Source: an uncultured Lachnospiraceae bacterium (GTDB lineage Bacteria; Bacillota; Clostridia; Lachnospirales; Lachnospiraceae). Taken from it: 64,000 nt of DNA. Position numbers and translations under genes: made by a program. The stretch spans positions 1 to 64,000 of the forward strand of contig CAJULA010000018.1 of the NCBI GenBank assembly GCA_910587155.1. The letters are read 5' to 3'. The notes beneath the pieces were generated by a model that was not told where the DNA came from, made no database searches, and was given only the letters and a program-made list of their open reading frames with translations. Shown here in pieces: positions 34,739 through 44,564 of this stretch. Every line of letters begins with the position of its first letter. The first letter of the stretch is position 1.

Positions 34739-34771
34739 CTGAGGAAGTGCCGATTACATCAGCGCTTCCCT
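34739..34771. repeat. Dispersed palindromic repeat, copy A
   Basis: An imperfect palindrome with arms GGAAGTGCCGATT and ATCAGCGCTTCC. The same element recurs at 38346-38380 and 46902-46934. It lies in the leader of the pathway operon, just past the predicted start of transcription. Confidence 0.7.
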
Positions 34772-34782
34772 AACACAGGAAT

Positions 34783-34811
34783 ATTATAGCTACATGCCTG
34801 CGTCAAGTCAA
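34783..34811 (-). promoter_or_regulatory. Sigma-A promoter of the BtrH/ACP operon
   Basis: Minus strand TTGACT (34811-34806), a 17-base spacer and TATAAT (34788-34783). Predicted start near 34776, leaving a leader of about 70 bases that contains repeat copy A. Confidence 0.7.
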
Positions 34812-34839
34812 CAACCCGCCGGAAACGATTAAAGCGGCA

Positions 34840-34868
34840 TTGCCACCCTTCTGGCCTTATGGTATACT
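34840..34868 (+). promoter_or_regulatory. Sigma-A promoter of HAD/GNAT unit
   Basis: TTGCCA (34840-34845), a 17-base spacer and TATACT (34863-34868), 47 bases before the HAD start codon. It is divergent from the operon promoter at 34783-34811. Confidence 0.6.
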
Positions 34869-34914
34869 TGCCAAAGATATAACTGTTAGCAAACTCACGG
34901 AAAGGATTCAAGAA

Positions 34915-35674
34915 ATGATCAAAGCCATATTTTTCGACATAGACAACACCCTGTTCTCCCATACAACCCATCATATTCCCGAAAGTACAAGAACCGCCAT
35001 CCATGCACTGAAACAAAAGGGCATCCTCCTTTTTACCGCTACCGGCCGTCCTCTGTCGGGTATGTTAAGTCTGATCGCGGATCTGCCGTTTGACGGCTAT
35101 ATCACTCTCAACGGACAGATCTGCCTGGATAAGGAAAAGCACCTGATCTATGACGCTCCTATCCCACAGCCCGATGCCGATTATATGGTTTCTGCCTTTA
35201 CCCGCAAAGAAATTCAGGCCACCATAATCGAACGGGATAACATATACAGTAATTTCACAAAGCAATCTTTTATCCGGGAAGTAAACGCACCCGTTCCCCC
35301 CCATGGGAGATTACATGGGCGGAACCATTTACCAGCTCATTGTCTTTGGAGACGACGATGCTTTCCGGGCACTGATGGGCCACCTGCCGGGCTGCAAAAT
35401 GACCCGCTGGAATTCCTATGGTGCGGATATTATTTCCAAAGACGGCGGAAAAGTCGTGGGAATCCGTCATTTTCTGGAACATTTCCACCTCCGTCAGGAC
35501 GAAATCATGGCCTTTGGGGATGCGGAAAATGATATGGACATGCTACAATTTGCCGGTGTGGGCATCGCCATGGGAAACGCGGATGACACCGTCAAGCAGC
35601 AGGCAGACTATGTGACGGAAGACATCGACCGTGACGGTATTGATCTGGCATTACGGCAGTATGGGTTACTATAA
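34915..35674 (+). pseudogene. Cof-type HAD phosphatase, frameshifted at a C7 tract
   Basis: The first part reads MIKAIFFDIDNTLFS with the DxDxT nucleophile motif, then TATGRPLSG and a cap domain. After residue 128 the frame turns to nonsense at seven C (35296-35302). The other frame continues at MGDYMGGTIYQL with the expected KDGGKVVGI and FGDAENDMDML (metal-binding GDxxND). Six C would restore one protein of about 252 residues, a typical Cof/YbjI-like sugar phosphatase. A sequencing error, phase variation or real inactivation are all possible. An AAAGGA site precedes the start. Confidence 0.8.
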
Positions 35675-35678
35675 GCAT

Positions 35679-36158
35679 ATGATCAGGAAATTACAGGAAA
35701 ACGATATCAACTGCGTGGCGGATCTCTGGCTGGCTGCCAACATACAGGCACACAGTTTTATCCCCGCCGCATACTGGAAGAAGCATTACGAACCGGTGAA
35801 GGAAATGTTCCTCCAGGCACAGCTATATGTGTTTGAACAGGAAACCGGGCATACCATAGACGGGTTTATCGGTATGGATGAGGACTACATCGCCGGTATT
35901 TTCGTACGCAGCCAGGCACAGTCCCATGGAATCGGCAGACAATTGCTTGACTATGTAAAACGGCAGAAAAACTGCCTGCACTTACATGTCTACTGCAAGA
36001 ACACCCGGGCCGTCAGATTTTATCAGAGAGAGCACTTCCATATCCGCTGTGAAGACATCGACAGACAGACCGGGGAAAAAGAATTGCTGATGACCTGGCA
36101 GTCTCCGGCCAACCCAGGTATTGAAAGGATGCTGCCAGGTCTTGGCCATCAAAAATAA
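35679..36158 (+). CDS. GNAT family N-acetyltransferase
   Basis: About 159 residues from the ATG at 35679, five bases after the HAD stop. It shows the GNAT acetyl-CoA loop in SQAQSHGIGRQLLDY (Q/R-x-x-G-x-G/A pattern) and the following VYCKNTRAVRFYQREHF strand-helix, typical of YjaB-like acetyltransferases. It is probably translated together with the HAD gene. Its 3' end overlaps the opposing antiporter gene by ten bases. The acceptor substrate is unknown. Confidence 0.82.
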   Translation: MIRKLQENDINCVADLWLAANIQAHSFIPAAYWKKHYEPVKEMFLQAQLYVFEQETGHTIDGFIGMDEDYIAGIFVRSQAQSHGIGRQLLDYVKRQKNCLHLHVYCKNTRAVRFYQREHFHIRCEDIDRQTGEKELLMTWQSPANPGIERMLPGLGHQK

Positions 36159-38302
36159 TAATACACAAGCAGATATATCACTGTCAGCAGAAATCCCACA
36201 CAAAACAGAAACAGCCCGAACGACATGCTGCGGGAAATCGCCGTATTATACTCACTGATCGAAGAATGGATTACCGCCAGGCGATGCTCAAACCGCCGCC
36301 GGTACGCCGGTTTCTCCTCTTTTCCCAAAGACCTTAGGAGCCTTCCCCAGTATACAAGATGATCCAGCACCAGTCCTGCCGCATGCGTTATGGGCGTACC
36401 CTCCGGTAATTCATATGGCAGTGCACTGTCACGCAGCACCGTTTTCCGCACCACAATCACGATCGTATCCACCAGACAATCTCCGATCCGGCAGATAACG
36501 CCGCCCAAAAACGGCAAAATGTTAAGCAGCAGTGGCCGATACAGAATCACCTCCAGATCCAGCCGCTCGCTGAGCCGGTTACAGTACTCCCTGCCTGCCA
36601 CGCCGGGACGCATCATCCAAAGCCGCACTATCAGCAGATAGACAGCCACGCCCGCAGACAGCGAAATCAACGCCCCCTGCAGATTCCCCGGCGAAAAATA
36701 CCGCACCGGCGCCGCTCCTTCTGCCAGGAAAAAGCGCTGTCCCATATCCGCCAGCGGATTCATCAAAAGCCCCGGCAGCATGCCGAACGCCGTCAATAGC
36801 AGCGCACAAAACGCCAGCAGACAACCATTTATCCGCCCCAGATACGCACCCCTCCTGGCATCATACGCCTTCTGCTTTTCCGCATCCTGATTTTTTTCCA
36901 CAAAAATACACACATACAGCTTGAGCATATAAGCCACTGTCAGAGCGCCGCTCAGCAAAAAGATCCACTCCACGGCCTGCATCTGGCCCGCAGTCAGAAA
37001 CAGAGGGGCCGCCGTCCCTTCTGCGAGCATCGCCCCATATTCCACGATGCTCTCATGCAAAAGCGTCTTGCTTACATATCCATTCCAAAGAGGCACACCG
37101 CCGATCCCCAGCGCCCCCGCCAGAAAAATCAGATGCAGCAGCGGTTTATTGCGCCCGAAGCCCCGTATTTCATTCAACTCCAGCCGGTGAAGATTCTGAT
37201 AGATGACACCGGCCGCCAGAAAGAGCACCAGCTTGATCAATGAATGATTGACCATATGCAGCAGGGCTCCTCTGGCCGCCAGCACATTTTCATCCCCCAG
37301 CAAGCCGCACATCCCGATTCCCACCAGAATAAATCCGATCTGCGACAGCGAAGAGCAGGCAAGCGTGCGCTTGATATTCACGGAAAACAGCGCCAGCACG
37401 GCACCCAGTACCATTGTCACCACGCCCAACAGCAAAATACAGGTTCCCCACATGCCATTATGCCAGAACATACCGCAGCTGACTACAATCACGCCAAAAA
37501 CCCCTGCCTTGGTCAGCATCCCCGACAACAGGGCTGAAGCCGGCGCAGGCGCCACCGGATGCGCCTTGGGCAGCCAGATGTGCAGTGGGGAAGCACCCGC
37601 CTTGGCACCAAACCCGATCAGCAGGCACAGACCTGCCGGATACAGATAGCGTGGCAGGCTGGAACGGCTCAGCACAAAGAACATCAGCTCATCCGTCCAC
37701 AGATGCCCGCCGGCGCCGACGCCCAGATCCGTATACAGTAAAAACAGTCCCATCAGCAACACCAGACCGCCACCGACCGCAATGGCCAGATATGTGCCCC
37801 CTGCGCGCAGTGCTTCTTTCGTCTCATCATGTACAACCCATACATAAGAAGTAAAAGACATCAGCTCGAAAAAGAGAAACGTAGTCAAAAGTTCTCCTGA
37901 CAAAAATACCCCCGCCGTTCCTCCCAGAGTAAACAGCGTGAACAGATAATACCGGTTCCTGTTGCGATAACTGCGCAGATATTCTCCGGAAAAAACAGTG
38001 CTCACCAGCCACATGAACGAAGCCAGCAGACCATACAGCGCACGGAACCCGTCCAGCGTCAGGTACAGCCCAAACCCACAAAAATCGGGCAGTGCAAACC
38101 ACTGCCGCCCCATTTTTCCATAAGAGCAAAACAGCCACAAAAACACCAGAAACTCCGCCAGCACGACAAGATCGGCCGCCAGATCACGCAGCCTCTTATT
38201 CCTTCTCCCGATACCGTAAACAGCCAGACCGCCAGCAAACGGCAGAGCCACACACACCGGCAAAAGCGGATTTCCGCCCCAAGCCGTCATTTCCATATTC
38301 AT
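36149..38302 (-). CDS. NuoL/MrpA-like antiporter subunit 4 (717 aa)
   Basis: A 717-residue polytopic membrane protein of the proton-translocating NuoL/M/N and MrpA/D family. It has the KAGASPLHIWLPKAHPVAPAPASALLSGMLTKAGV block with its key Lys and His residues, and the HMVNHSLIKLVLFLAAG segment. The C-terminus beyond about residue 480 is longer than in the sister subunits and ends in extra membrane segments, as in NuoL. It is the last gene of a ten-gene antiporter operon, separated from the previous gene by 168 bases that hold palindromic repeats. Confidence 0.85.
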   Translation of the reverse strand: MNMEMTAWGGNPLLPVCVALPFAGGLAVYGIGRRNKRLRDLAADLVVLAEFLVFLWLFCSYGKMGRQWFALPDFCGFGLYLTLDGFRALYGLLASFMWLVSTVFSGEYLRSYRNRNRYYLFTLFTLGGTAGVFLSGELLTTFLFFELMSFTSYVWVVHDETKEALRAGGTYLAIAVGGGLVLLMGLFLLYTDLGVGAGGHLWTDELMFFVLSRSSLPRYLYPAGLCLLIGFGAKAGASPLHIWLPKAHPVAPAPASALLSGMLTKAGVFGVIVVSCGMFWHNGMWGTCILLLGVVTMVLGAVLALFSVNIKRTLACSSLSQIGFILVGIGMCGLLGDENVLAARGALLHMVNHSLIKLVLFLAAGVIYQNLHRLELNEIRGFGRNKPLLHLIFLAGALGIGGVPLWNGYVSKTLLHESIVEYGAMLAEGTAAPLFLTAGQMQAVEWIFLLSGALTVAYMLKLYVCIFVEKNQDAEKQKAYDARRGAYLGRINGCLLAFCALLLTAFGMLPGLLMNPLADMGQRFFLAEGAAPVRYFSPGNLQGALISLSAGVAVYLLIVRLWMMRPGVAGREYCNRLSERLDLEVILYRPLLLNILPFLGGVICRIGDCLVDTIVIVVRKTVLRDSALPYELPEGTPITHAAGLVLDHLVYWGRLLRSLGKEEKPAYRRRFEHRLAVIHSSISEYNTAISRSMSFGLFLFCVGFLLTVIYLLVYYYF

Positions 38303-38345
38303 TATTGCCTCCTGTCATCATACGCAACCACATATTCCAGTTAGT

Positions 38346-38380
38346 CTCAGGAAGTGCTGATTAAATCAGCGCTTCCTGAG
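38346..38380. repeat. Dispersed palindromic repeat, copy B
   Basis: A near-perfect palindrome with arms CTCAGGAAGTGCTGATT and AATCAGCGCTTCCTGAG. It sits between the last two antiporter genes and marks one end of a larger repeat-rich segment up to about 38472. Confidence 0.75.
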
Positions 38381-38382
38381 AG

Positions 38383-38472
38383 CCTCCGGCGGATGCGCAC
38401 GGATTTGCAAAGGAAAATGCTGCTTCGCAGCGCAAATCCGGCGCGGGAAACGCTTCAATCAGCGTTTCCCTC
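38383..38472. repeat. Compound inverted-repeat segment after copy B
   Basis: GGATTTGC (38400-38407) is inverted as GCAAATCC further on, around a CTGCTTCGCAG stem. The segment ends with GGGAAACGCT and AGCGTTTCCC, a relative of the repeat arms. Together with copy B it resembles a small non-coding element, MITE- or BIME-like, inserted in the operon. The GGGAAACGC part overlaps the 3' end of the next gene. Confidence 0.5.
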
Positions 38473-39949
38473 AATACATCCCCCGGGAAACCCGCTGCAG
38501 AAAATCCGTCAGCGGCATGGAATACAGTCCCAGCAAAACCATGACGCCTGCAAACAAAACGATCGGCAACAGCATACAAATGCCCGGATCCTTTATCCCC
38601 GCCAGCGAATCCTCGCAGAATCCCACCGGCGGAAACCAGGCCCGCACCGCCACCGTCAGCATATAGACCGCTGTCAGCAGCGCCGAGACAAGCAGCACGC
38701 CCACGCCCGCAAAAGCCAAAGGATTTCCGCTTTCGGCCGCCGCCTGCGCCAGATACCATTTGCTCACAAAACCGCACAGTCCCGGCGTCCCCATCAGCGC
38801 CAGAGAAGCCACCGTAAAAATCCCCATCACCATGGGCATTTTCCTGCCGATTCCATCCAGTTCGTAAATAAAAGTCCTGCCTGACTTGCAGATGACAGCT
38901 CCGGCACAGAAAAAAGAGCAGATCTTCATTACGGCATGGCAGAGCATATGCGTCAGCGCCCCCGCCAGCCCCAATGGCGTCATAATCGTGACACCAAACA
39001 GAATATAGGAAAGATTACTGATGGTGGAATACGCCAGCCTGCGCTTGAAATGCGTCTCTTTCACCGCCCGCCCGCTGCCATACAGTATCGTCAGCAAAGC
39101 GATGGTCATAACCACGCCCTGGGCCCAGGTTCCCCGCAAAAACTCCACGCCAAAGCAGTAATAGGTCAGACGGATAATGGCAAATGCCCCCGCCTTGACG
39201 ACCGCCACCGCATGCAGCAGGGCCGTCACCGGCGTAGGCGCCACACCGGCTGCCGGAAGCCAGGAATTAAACGGACAGAGTGCCGCTTTTACCCCAAATC
39301 CGAGAAACGCCAGCACGTAGATAAGCAGCAGCAGATTCGTCCGCCCGCCGATCTTTGCCAGATTCAGCGAACCGCCCATCACAAAGTCCGGAGAACCATA
39401 TACGATAATAAAGATAAGGCCCAGGAAACCAAACGCCGCCCCTCCCAACGAATAATACAGATATCTCCTGCTGGCCAGAATGGCTTCCCTGGAAAGGGTG
39501 TGCATTACCAGCGGCACTGTGACAAGGGTCAGAAGTTCATAGAAGAAATACATCGTCATCATATCCTCTGCAAAAGCGATCCCAAGCGTCACCCCATAGG
39601 TTATCGTATAAAACAGAAAAAAAGATTTCTCCCTCTGCTCATGCTTCATATATTCAAAGGCATATAATGTGGCCAACGGCCATAAGAAAGCTGCCATCCC
39701 TCCAAATACCATACTCATCCCGTCAATCCGGAAAGAAAGCGTCAGATCTCCCGTAAATTTCACAATCGCCAGTTTGTCCCCCGGATGATCCACAAGCAGG
39801 CAGATGGCCAGCACGGAAGTCAGCGTCACCATCCCTTCCAGAAACACCAGCATGTGCACACGCTTCCTGAAAGGCAGCAGAAAGACCAGGATTCCTGCAA
39901 GCACGGGAAGCAGGACCACAACAAACATCATCACCGGTTCCATATCCAT
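38471..39949 (-). CDS. MrpD/NuoM-like antiporter subunit 3
   Basis: A 492-residue membrane protein of the proton-antiporter family, with about 14 hydrophobic segments. It has GFGVKAALCPFNSWLPAAGVAPTPVTALLHAVAVVKAG, carrying the conserved Lys, and THMLCHAVMKICSFFCAG. It is one of three similar-sized subunits in tandem in the operon. Each would provide a proton or sodium channel as in Mrp, Mbh and complex I. Confidence 0.87.
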   Translation of the reverse strand: MDMEPVMMFVVVLLPVLAGILVFLLPFRKRVHMLVFLEGMVTLTSVLAICLLVDHPGDKLAIVKFTGDLTLSFRIDGMSMVFGGMAAFLWPLATLYAFEYMKHEQREKSFFLFYTITYGVTLGIAFAEDMMTMYFFYELLTLVTVPLVMHTLSREAILASRRYLYYSLGGAAFGFLGLIFIIVYGSPDFVMGGSLNLAKIGGRTNLLLLIYVLAFLGFGVKAALCPFNSWLPAAGVAPTPVTALLHAVAVVKAGAFAIIRLTYYCFGVEFLRGTWAQGVVMTIALLTILYGSGRAVKETHFKRRLAYSTISNLSYILFGVTIMTPLGLAGALTHMLCHAVMKICSFFCAGAVICKSGRTFIYELDGIGRKMPMVMGIFTVASLALMGTPGLCGFVSKWYLAQAAAESGNPLAFAGVGVLLVSALLTAVYMLTVAVRAWFPPVGFCEDSLAGIKDPGICMLLPIVLFAGVMVLLGLYSMPLTDFLQRVSRGMY

Positions 39950-39965
39950 TCCTCCCTTTCTACGA

Positions 39966-41435
39966 TCAGATCATACTGCCTACAAACCGAATGAGCTCAC
40001 CCGGAAACATTCCCGCAATAACTGACACAATCGTCAGAATCAATATTGGCAGCAGCATCGCCGCCGCCGGCTCGCGCTTGTGCAGATGCGCATAATCAAA
40101 CCCGTTTCCCGGGAAAAAGCCCCGGATCGTAACCGGCAAAAGATATCCTGCCGTAAGCAGGGCAGAGACAAGCAGCACCGCCGGCCCCAGCCAGCCAAAT
40201 ACAGGCAGCACGCCGCCCTCCAGCGCCCCCATGGCCAGATACCATTTGCTGATAAAACCTCCTGTGGGCGGTATCCCGATCAGCGCCAGGGAACAGATCG
40301 TATAGCACCAAAGCAGCACTGGCATCTCCTTTCCAATGCCGGTCAGTTCCTCCACCCGTGTCTTTCCCGTCTGCACGATTATCGCCCCCGCAAACAGAAA
40401 CAAGCCGCTCTTAATGCAGGCATGACAGACCACATGCAGCATGGAACCTGTCAGTGCCGTCTGATTCATCACCGCCAGACCAAACAGAATATAGGAAACC
40501 TGGCTGACCGTGGAATACGCCAGCCGCTTTTTCAATACCTTTTCCCGATAAGCCAGCATTGATCCCATAAACACTGTAAACAGCGATAGCGAAAGCCACA
40601 CATACTGCACCCAGCTTCCCCGCAGAAATGCAGTTCCGAACAGATAATATACCACACGCAGCATCCCCAGCACGCCGCTCTTGACAATGATCCCTGACAA
40701 TACCGCAGAAGCGGGCGCAGGTGCAACCGGATGGGCCGTGGGCAGCCAGCCATGCAGCGGGAACATCCCCGCCTTCACCCCGAATCCCAGTATCATCAGA
40801 AATGCCATCAGCAGCAAAAACGCCTCCCTGCCGGCTACCGCCTCCGGGCTTAACACACCGCCGGGCGTAAAAGCCAGCGTCGTCCCATATCGGTGTAGAA
40901 AATAAATGCCAAACAAGACAAGATAAGCGCCGCAAAAAGAATAAAACAGATATTTCAGCCCCGCCATAATCGCTTCTCTTGACCTTGTATGCAGCACCAG
41001 AGGAAATGACATAATCGTCATAAACTCATAAAACATATAAAATGTGACAATATTGCCGGAAAAATCCAGCCCGTTTAAGATACCATATACAATCAGATAG
41101 CAACCGAAATACCGCTTCTCCTCCCGCTCATGCTTCATATAGGAAAAGGCAAATGCCCCGCCGCAAAGCCAGACAATCGTCACAACTGACGCGAACAGCC
41201 GCCCTGCTCCATCCATATGAAAATAAACCGGTACGTCCTCTGTCAGGGTCAGCAGTGTACAGGTGCCCTTCCCGGCCCCTACCGCCGCAAAAACCGACAG
41301 AGACGTCACAACCAGCCCTGCTGCCGTGACTGTCACCACCGCGCCCCGTTTTCTGATACAGGGAACACAGAGAAGAAGCAGCCCCGTCAGAACCGGAAAC
41401 CCTATGGAAAACAACATCCATACCGTTCCATCCAT
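39966..41435 (-). CDS. MrpD/NuoM-like antiporter subunit 2
   Basis: A 489-residue polytopic membrane protein. GFGVKAGMFPLHGWLPTAHPVAPAPASAVLSGIIVKSGV and HVVCHACIKSGLFLFAGA are the hallmark channel motifs. It is closely related to the flanking subunits and probably arose by tandem duplication. The gap to the next gene is only 16 bases. Substrate ion (Na+, K+ or H+) is unknown. Confidence 0.87.
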   Translation of the reverse strand: MDGTVWMLFSIGFPVLTGLLLLCVPCIRKRGAVVTVTAAGLVVTSLSVFAAVGAGKGTCTLLTLTEDVPVYFHMDGAGRLFASVVTIVWLCGGAFAFSYMKHEREEKRYFGCYLIVYGILNGLDFSGNIVTFYMFYEFMTIMSFPLVLHTRSREAIMAGLKYLFYSFCGAYLVLFGIYFLHRYGTTLAFTPGGVLSPEAVAGREAFLLLMAFLMILGFGVKAGMFPLHGWLPTAHPVAPAPASAVLSGIIVKSGVLGMLRVVYYLFGTAFLRGSWVQYVWLSLSLFTVFMGSMLAYREKVLKKRLAYSTVSQVSYILFGLAVMNQTALTGSMLHVVCHACIKSGLFLFAGAIIVQTGKTRVEELTGIGKEMPVLLWCYTICSLALIGIPPTGGFISKWYLAMGALEGGVLPVFGWLGPAVLLVSALLTAGYLLPVTIRGFFPGNGFDYAHLHKREPAAAMLLPILILTIVSVIAGMFPGELIRFVGSMI

Positions 41436-41457
41436 CCCACATTCCTCCTACCTGCTA

Positions 41458-42957
41458 CTAACCAAACATATCAAGACCTGCGGAAATGGCATCCACCACA
41501 GGCTGCGAAGACATACCGAGCGCAATATTCAGCACAATAAATAAAAGAATGGACAAAGCATATAATTTTTCCTTACCAATGGCCACACCTTCATACCCGC
41601 TATCCGGCGCCGGTGTATAAATGCGAATTACTGTCTTCATAAAATAAATGGCGTTTAAAATGGTACTCACAGCCAGAACGATCATTGTCGGCAACAGCTT
41701 CCTGCTGTTATTTACCGCTGCCTGCGCGAACAAAATCTTACTTACAAAGCCGGCAAAAACCGGCACACCCACCATGGAGAGGGAACCAACCGTAAAACCG
41801 ATACCCGCAATCTTATTCCGAAATCCCGCGCCTGTCTGGTCAATAAACCGTCTGCTAAATCCTGACACATCTGTCAGTCCTATGACCGCGATAAATAACA
41901 GCGCCTTGCCGGCCGCATGGGCAAAAATGTGATAGACACTGGCAATCATTCCCGCCTTTGTCCCCAGGCCAATGCCCATATAGATATATCCCACCTGCGC
42001 CACAGAGGAAAAAGCGATCATCCGGCGGATACCGCTCTCCTTGATGGCGCTGAGCGAGCCAAATACCATCGCCATCAGCCCGAACACAAACAACACATTG
42101 ATAATATGGGTGTTATTGAATACCTCAAACCCGATCACCCGGTAAATAATTTTAATCAGCAGAAAAATGTAGCCCTTCGACGCCAGCGATGACAAAATCG
42201 CCGCTGAGGAGATTGTGGAATACCCATAGGCGTCCGGGAGCCAGGCATGAAAAGGAAACAGCGCGCTCTTAATGGCAAGCCCCACCACCATCAGCGCCAC
42301 GGTAATGACCAGCGGAATGGCATATGTCCCCTCCGCCATAATGACCTCCACACTCTGCCGGATATTGGACATCAGCAGATGTCCCGTCAGATCATACAGC
42401 ATACACAGACCGATGAGTAAAAGCCCCGAGCCCACCAGACTCATAATCATATACCGCACCGCCGCCGCCAATGTACGCCCGATCTGCCGGATCATAATCA
42501 GGCCACAGGCCGCTATGGTATTGATTTCCACAAACACATACGCTGTAAACAGATCATTGGTATAGACAAGCGCCAGCAGGGAAGACAGCAGCAGATTCAC
42601 CAGCACATAGTACAGATTATGCTTACTCTCCTCCACTTCCTCGTCCAGCTTTTTGCGTCCGCCCCACATCGACAACAGCATAATGATACAGAAAAACAAC
42701 GCCATGGCCGCTTCCAGTATCCCTGCACGTATTTCATTCCCCCAGGGCGCCGGAAAATGGCCCATCATATAGACAAAGCAATCCCCTCCCTGAAGCAGCC
42801 AGATCAGCAGCGCCAGCGACATCCCCCCTGCGGCGAGAATGACCCCGGTATTCACCCATCTGGCCGCCCTGCGGGGCAGCATCGAACAGACCGTCCCGGA
42901 AAACAGCGTCAGCAGAATGGAAAAGAACGGAAAATTACATACAAAATCCATCTTCAC
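41458..42957 (-). CDS. MrpD/MbhH-like antiporter subunit 1
   Basis: A 499-residue polytopic membrane protein with AIKSALFPFHAWLPDAYGYSTISSAAILSSLASKGY and YHIFAHAAGKALLFIA. The order C-subunit then D-subunit, with a four-base overlap (ATGA) to the MrpC gene upstream, is that of Mrp and Mbh operons, so this is the best MrpD equivalent. It should form an antiporter channel with the small subunits. Confidence 0.88.
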   Translation of the reverse strand: MKMDFVCNFPFFSILLTLFSGTVCSMLPRRAARWVNTGVILAAGGMSLALLIWLLQGGDCFVYMMGHFPAPWGNEIRAGILEAAMALFFCIIMLLSMWGGRKKLDEEVEESKHNLYYVLVNLLLSSLLALVYTNDLFTAYVFVEINTIAACGLIMIRQIGRTLAAAVRYMIMSLVGSGLLLIGLCMLYDLTGHLLMSNIRQSVEVIMAEGTYAIPLVITVALMVVGLAIKSALFPFHAWLPDAYGYSTISSAAILSSLASKGYIFLLIKIIYRVIGFEVFNNTHIINVLFVFGLMAMVFGSLSAIKESGIRRMIAFSSVAQVGYIYMGIGLGTKAGMIASVYHIFAHAAGKALLFIAVIGLTDVSGFSRRFIDQTGAGFRNKIAGIGFTVGSLSMVGVPVFAGFVSKILFAQAAVNNSRKLLPTMIVLAVSTILNAIYFMKTVIRIYTPAPDSGYEGVAIGKEKLYALSILLFIVLNIALGMSSQPVVDAISAGLDMFG

Positions 42958-43331
42958 TCCTCCCGCTTCATCATCATCGAAATCTGGTCCAGATCAAGCG
43001 TATGATACCGTCTGTAAAGCCGGATCGTCAACGACAGCATCAGCGCCGACACCGATACGGACACCACGATACCCGTCAGTACCAGACCGCTGGGAATGGG
43101 ATTGATATAAGCTGTTACACTCTGTACACCGTCCACCACAATCGGCGCTACCCGGCCGTGGATATAGCCTTTTTCCGCAAGAAACAAATACACGGCCGAA
43201 TCCATGATATTGAGTCCGATAATTTTTTTAATCAGATTCTTCTGCAAAAGCAAATTCCCGAACCCGATTCCGAACAGAATCATAGAAACCGCTTCCAGCA
43301 TATTTGCCTGTAAATTGACACCCATTCTCAA
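42954..43331 (-). CDS. MrpC/NuoK-like subunit
   Basis: A 125-residue protein with three membrane segments, matching MrpC/MnhC and NuoK. Typical features are the GIGFGNLLLQKNLIKKIIGLNIMDSAVYLFL opening and the later VLTGIVVSVSVSALMLSLTIRLY segment. It overlaps its neighbours by four bases on both sides, showing tight translational coupling. It is required for complex assembly in related systems. Confidence 0.88.
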   Translation of the reverse strand: MRMGVNLQANMLEAVSMILFGIGFGNLLLQKNLIKKIIGLNIMDSAVYLFLAEKGYIHGRVAPIVVDGVQSVTAYINPIPSGLVLTGIVVSVSVSALMLSLTIRLYRRYHTLDLDQISMMMKREE

Positions 43332-44308
43332 AATCCCCCTTTGCGGAACATGGCATAAAACGCATACATCGTACAGGCAACCACCAGCCCCACCGCAATA
43401 TTCAGCGGCAGTATCAGCCCACTGCTCAGAATGGCCCCCGGCGTCCCTTTGGGAATCATACTCTCTATGTGATTCGCTCCCGTATAAAAGGAATAGCTTT
43501 TGGCAATACAGTAAAAAGACAGCGAACAGAAGCTGATTCGCCGATACGTCTTTTCCGTAAAAAACCGCTCCGTTTTCTCAAACCCAAATGCGTTCAAGTA
43601 CAAAATCAGCCCTGCACCGATAATAGCCCCGCCGGAAAACCCGCCGCCCGGCCCCAGATGCCCGTTCAGGATCACATAAATGCCGAATATGATAATGGCA
43701 GGCACAAGAATATAAGCCGACATCTGCAGAATCGCATCATTCTTCGGCTCATACCGGCGGTCATTGGCCTCCACCTCTTCCCGGCTGACCCCTGCGTAAT
43801 CCTTCTTCCCCGGGTCCAGACGCAGCAGGATCAGCACCGTCACCGTGGCCACAAACAGCACATGCGACTCGCCCAGCGTGTCAAATGCCCTGTAATCGAG
43901 GATCATCCCGCTCACAATATTAATAGCGCCCGTCTCCTCCAGTCCTTTTTCTATATAACGCGCAGAAACCTCATTGTTAATCGGACGCTCTGCCACACCG
44001 ATGGGCGGCAGATAAGATACGGTCAGCAGCAAAAGATAAATCAGGATCCCACAAAACACAACGGATGCTACCCGGTAAAACCGTTCCAGATTCCTGATGC
44101 TTCTGCTCTTCCTGCGCCCGTAAATCTGATTCAACAGGATATTTTTCTCCCGCAGACGTTTCTCTGCCTCCCCTTCCGCTTCCTGAAAGGCTTCCTGCGG
44201 CTGCATTTCCACCTCGCCCAGATAAGGATCGCGTTCCCCGTCCATCCAGCGGAAAAAATGACAGGCAAATGTTTTCTCGTATTCTTTCTCACTCTTTCTT
44301 CTGCTCAT
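43328..44308 (-). CDS. Fused MbhE/MrpA-end and MrpB-like subunit
   Basis: A 326-residue protein. A charged cytoplasmic N-terminus (1-75) precedes a membrane part. Residues 120-165 (GAINIVSGMILDYRAFDTLGESHVLFVA) match the MbhE or MrpA C-terminal module. The rest has the MrpB/MnhB signature NGHLGPGGGFSGGAIIGAG. In Mrp these parts belong to MrpA and MrpB; here they are one chain, as in some Mbh/Mbx-related operons. It overlaps the next gene by four bases. Confidence 0.83.
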   Translation of the reverse strand: MSRRKSEKEYEKTFACHFFRWMDGERDPYLGEVEMQPQEAFQEAEGEAEKRLREKNILLNQIYGRRKSRSIRNLERFYRVASVVFCGILIYLLLLTVSYLPPIGVAERPINNEVSARYIEKGLEETGAINIVSGMILDYRAFDTLGESHVLFVATVTVLILLRLDPGKKDYAGVSREEVEANDRRYEPKNDAILQMSAYILVPAIIIFGIYVILNGHLGPGGGFSGGAIIGAGLILYLNAFGFEKTERFFTEKTYRRISFCSLSFYCIAKSYSFYTGANHIESMIPKGTPGAILSSGLILPLNIAVGLVVACTMYAFYAMFRKGGF

Positions 44309-44564
44309 GTTTCCTGTGTTTCTCCCTCTCGTCTATGGCATGAATCTTTTTCAGCGTCACAAAGAACAGGATACTTGTCACACCCGCACCAACCGCCGCC
44401 TCCGTAATGGCCAGATCCGGGGATTCCAGTATGACCCAGATAATGGACATAATCAGACTGAACGACATATAAATCAGGATGGAATTCAGCAGATTCCTGG
44501 AAAGGCTCACGGCAATGGCACACAGCACCAGAAACCCCATCAGAAGATACGTAAACAGATTCAT
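44289..44564 (-). CDS. DUF4040/MbhD-like small antiporter subunit
   Basis: A 91-residue protein with three membrane segments and the signature ESPDLAITEAAVGAGVTSILFF, found in the DUF4040 part of MrpA and in MbhD. It starts at 44564 with AAAAGGA before the ATG and overlaps the MrpG stop by four bases; a longer frame to 44654 lacks support. Together with the next gene it recreates the MrpA C-terminal region. Confidence 0.8.
   Translation of the reverse strand: MNLFTYLLMGFLVLCAIAVSLSRNLLNSILIYMSFSLIMSIIWVILESPDLAITEAAVGAGVTSILFFVTLKKIHAIDEREKHRKHEQKKE

Noticed and set aside
37055..39667. Plus-strand frames across the antiporter operon
   Set aside because: His- and Arg-rich translations typical of antisense to membrane-protein genes.
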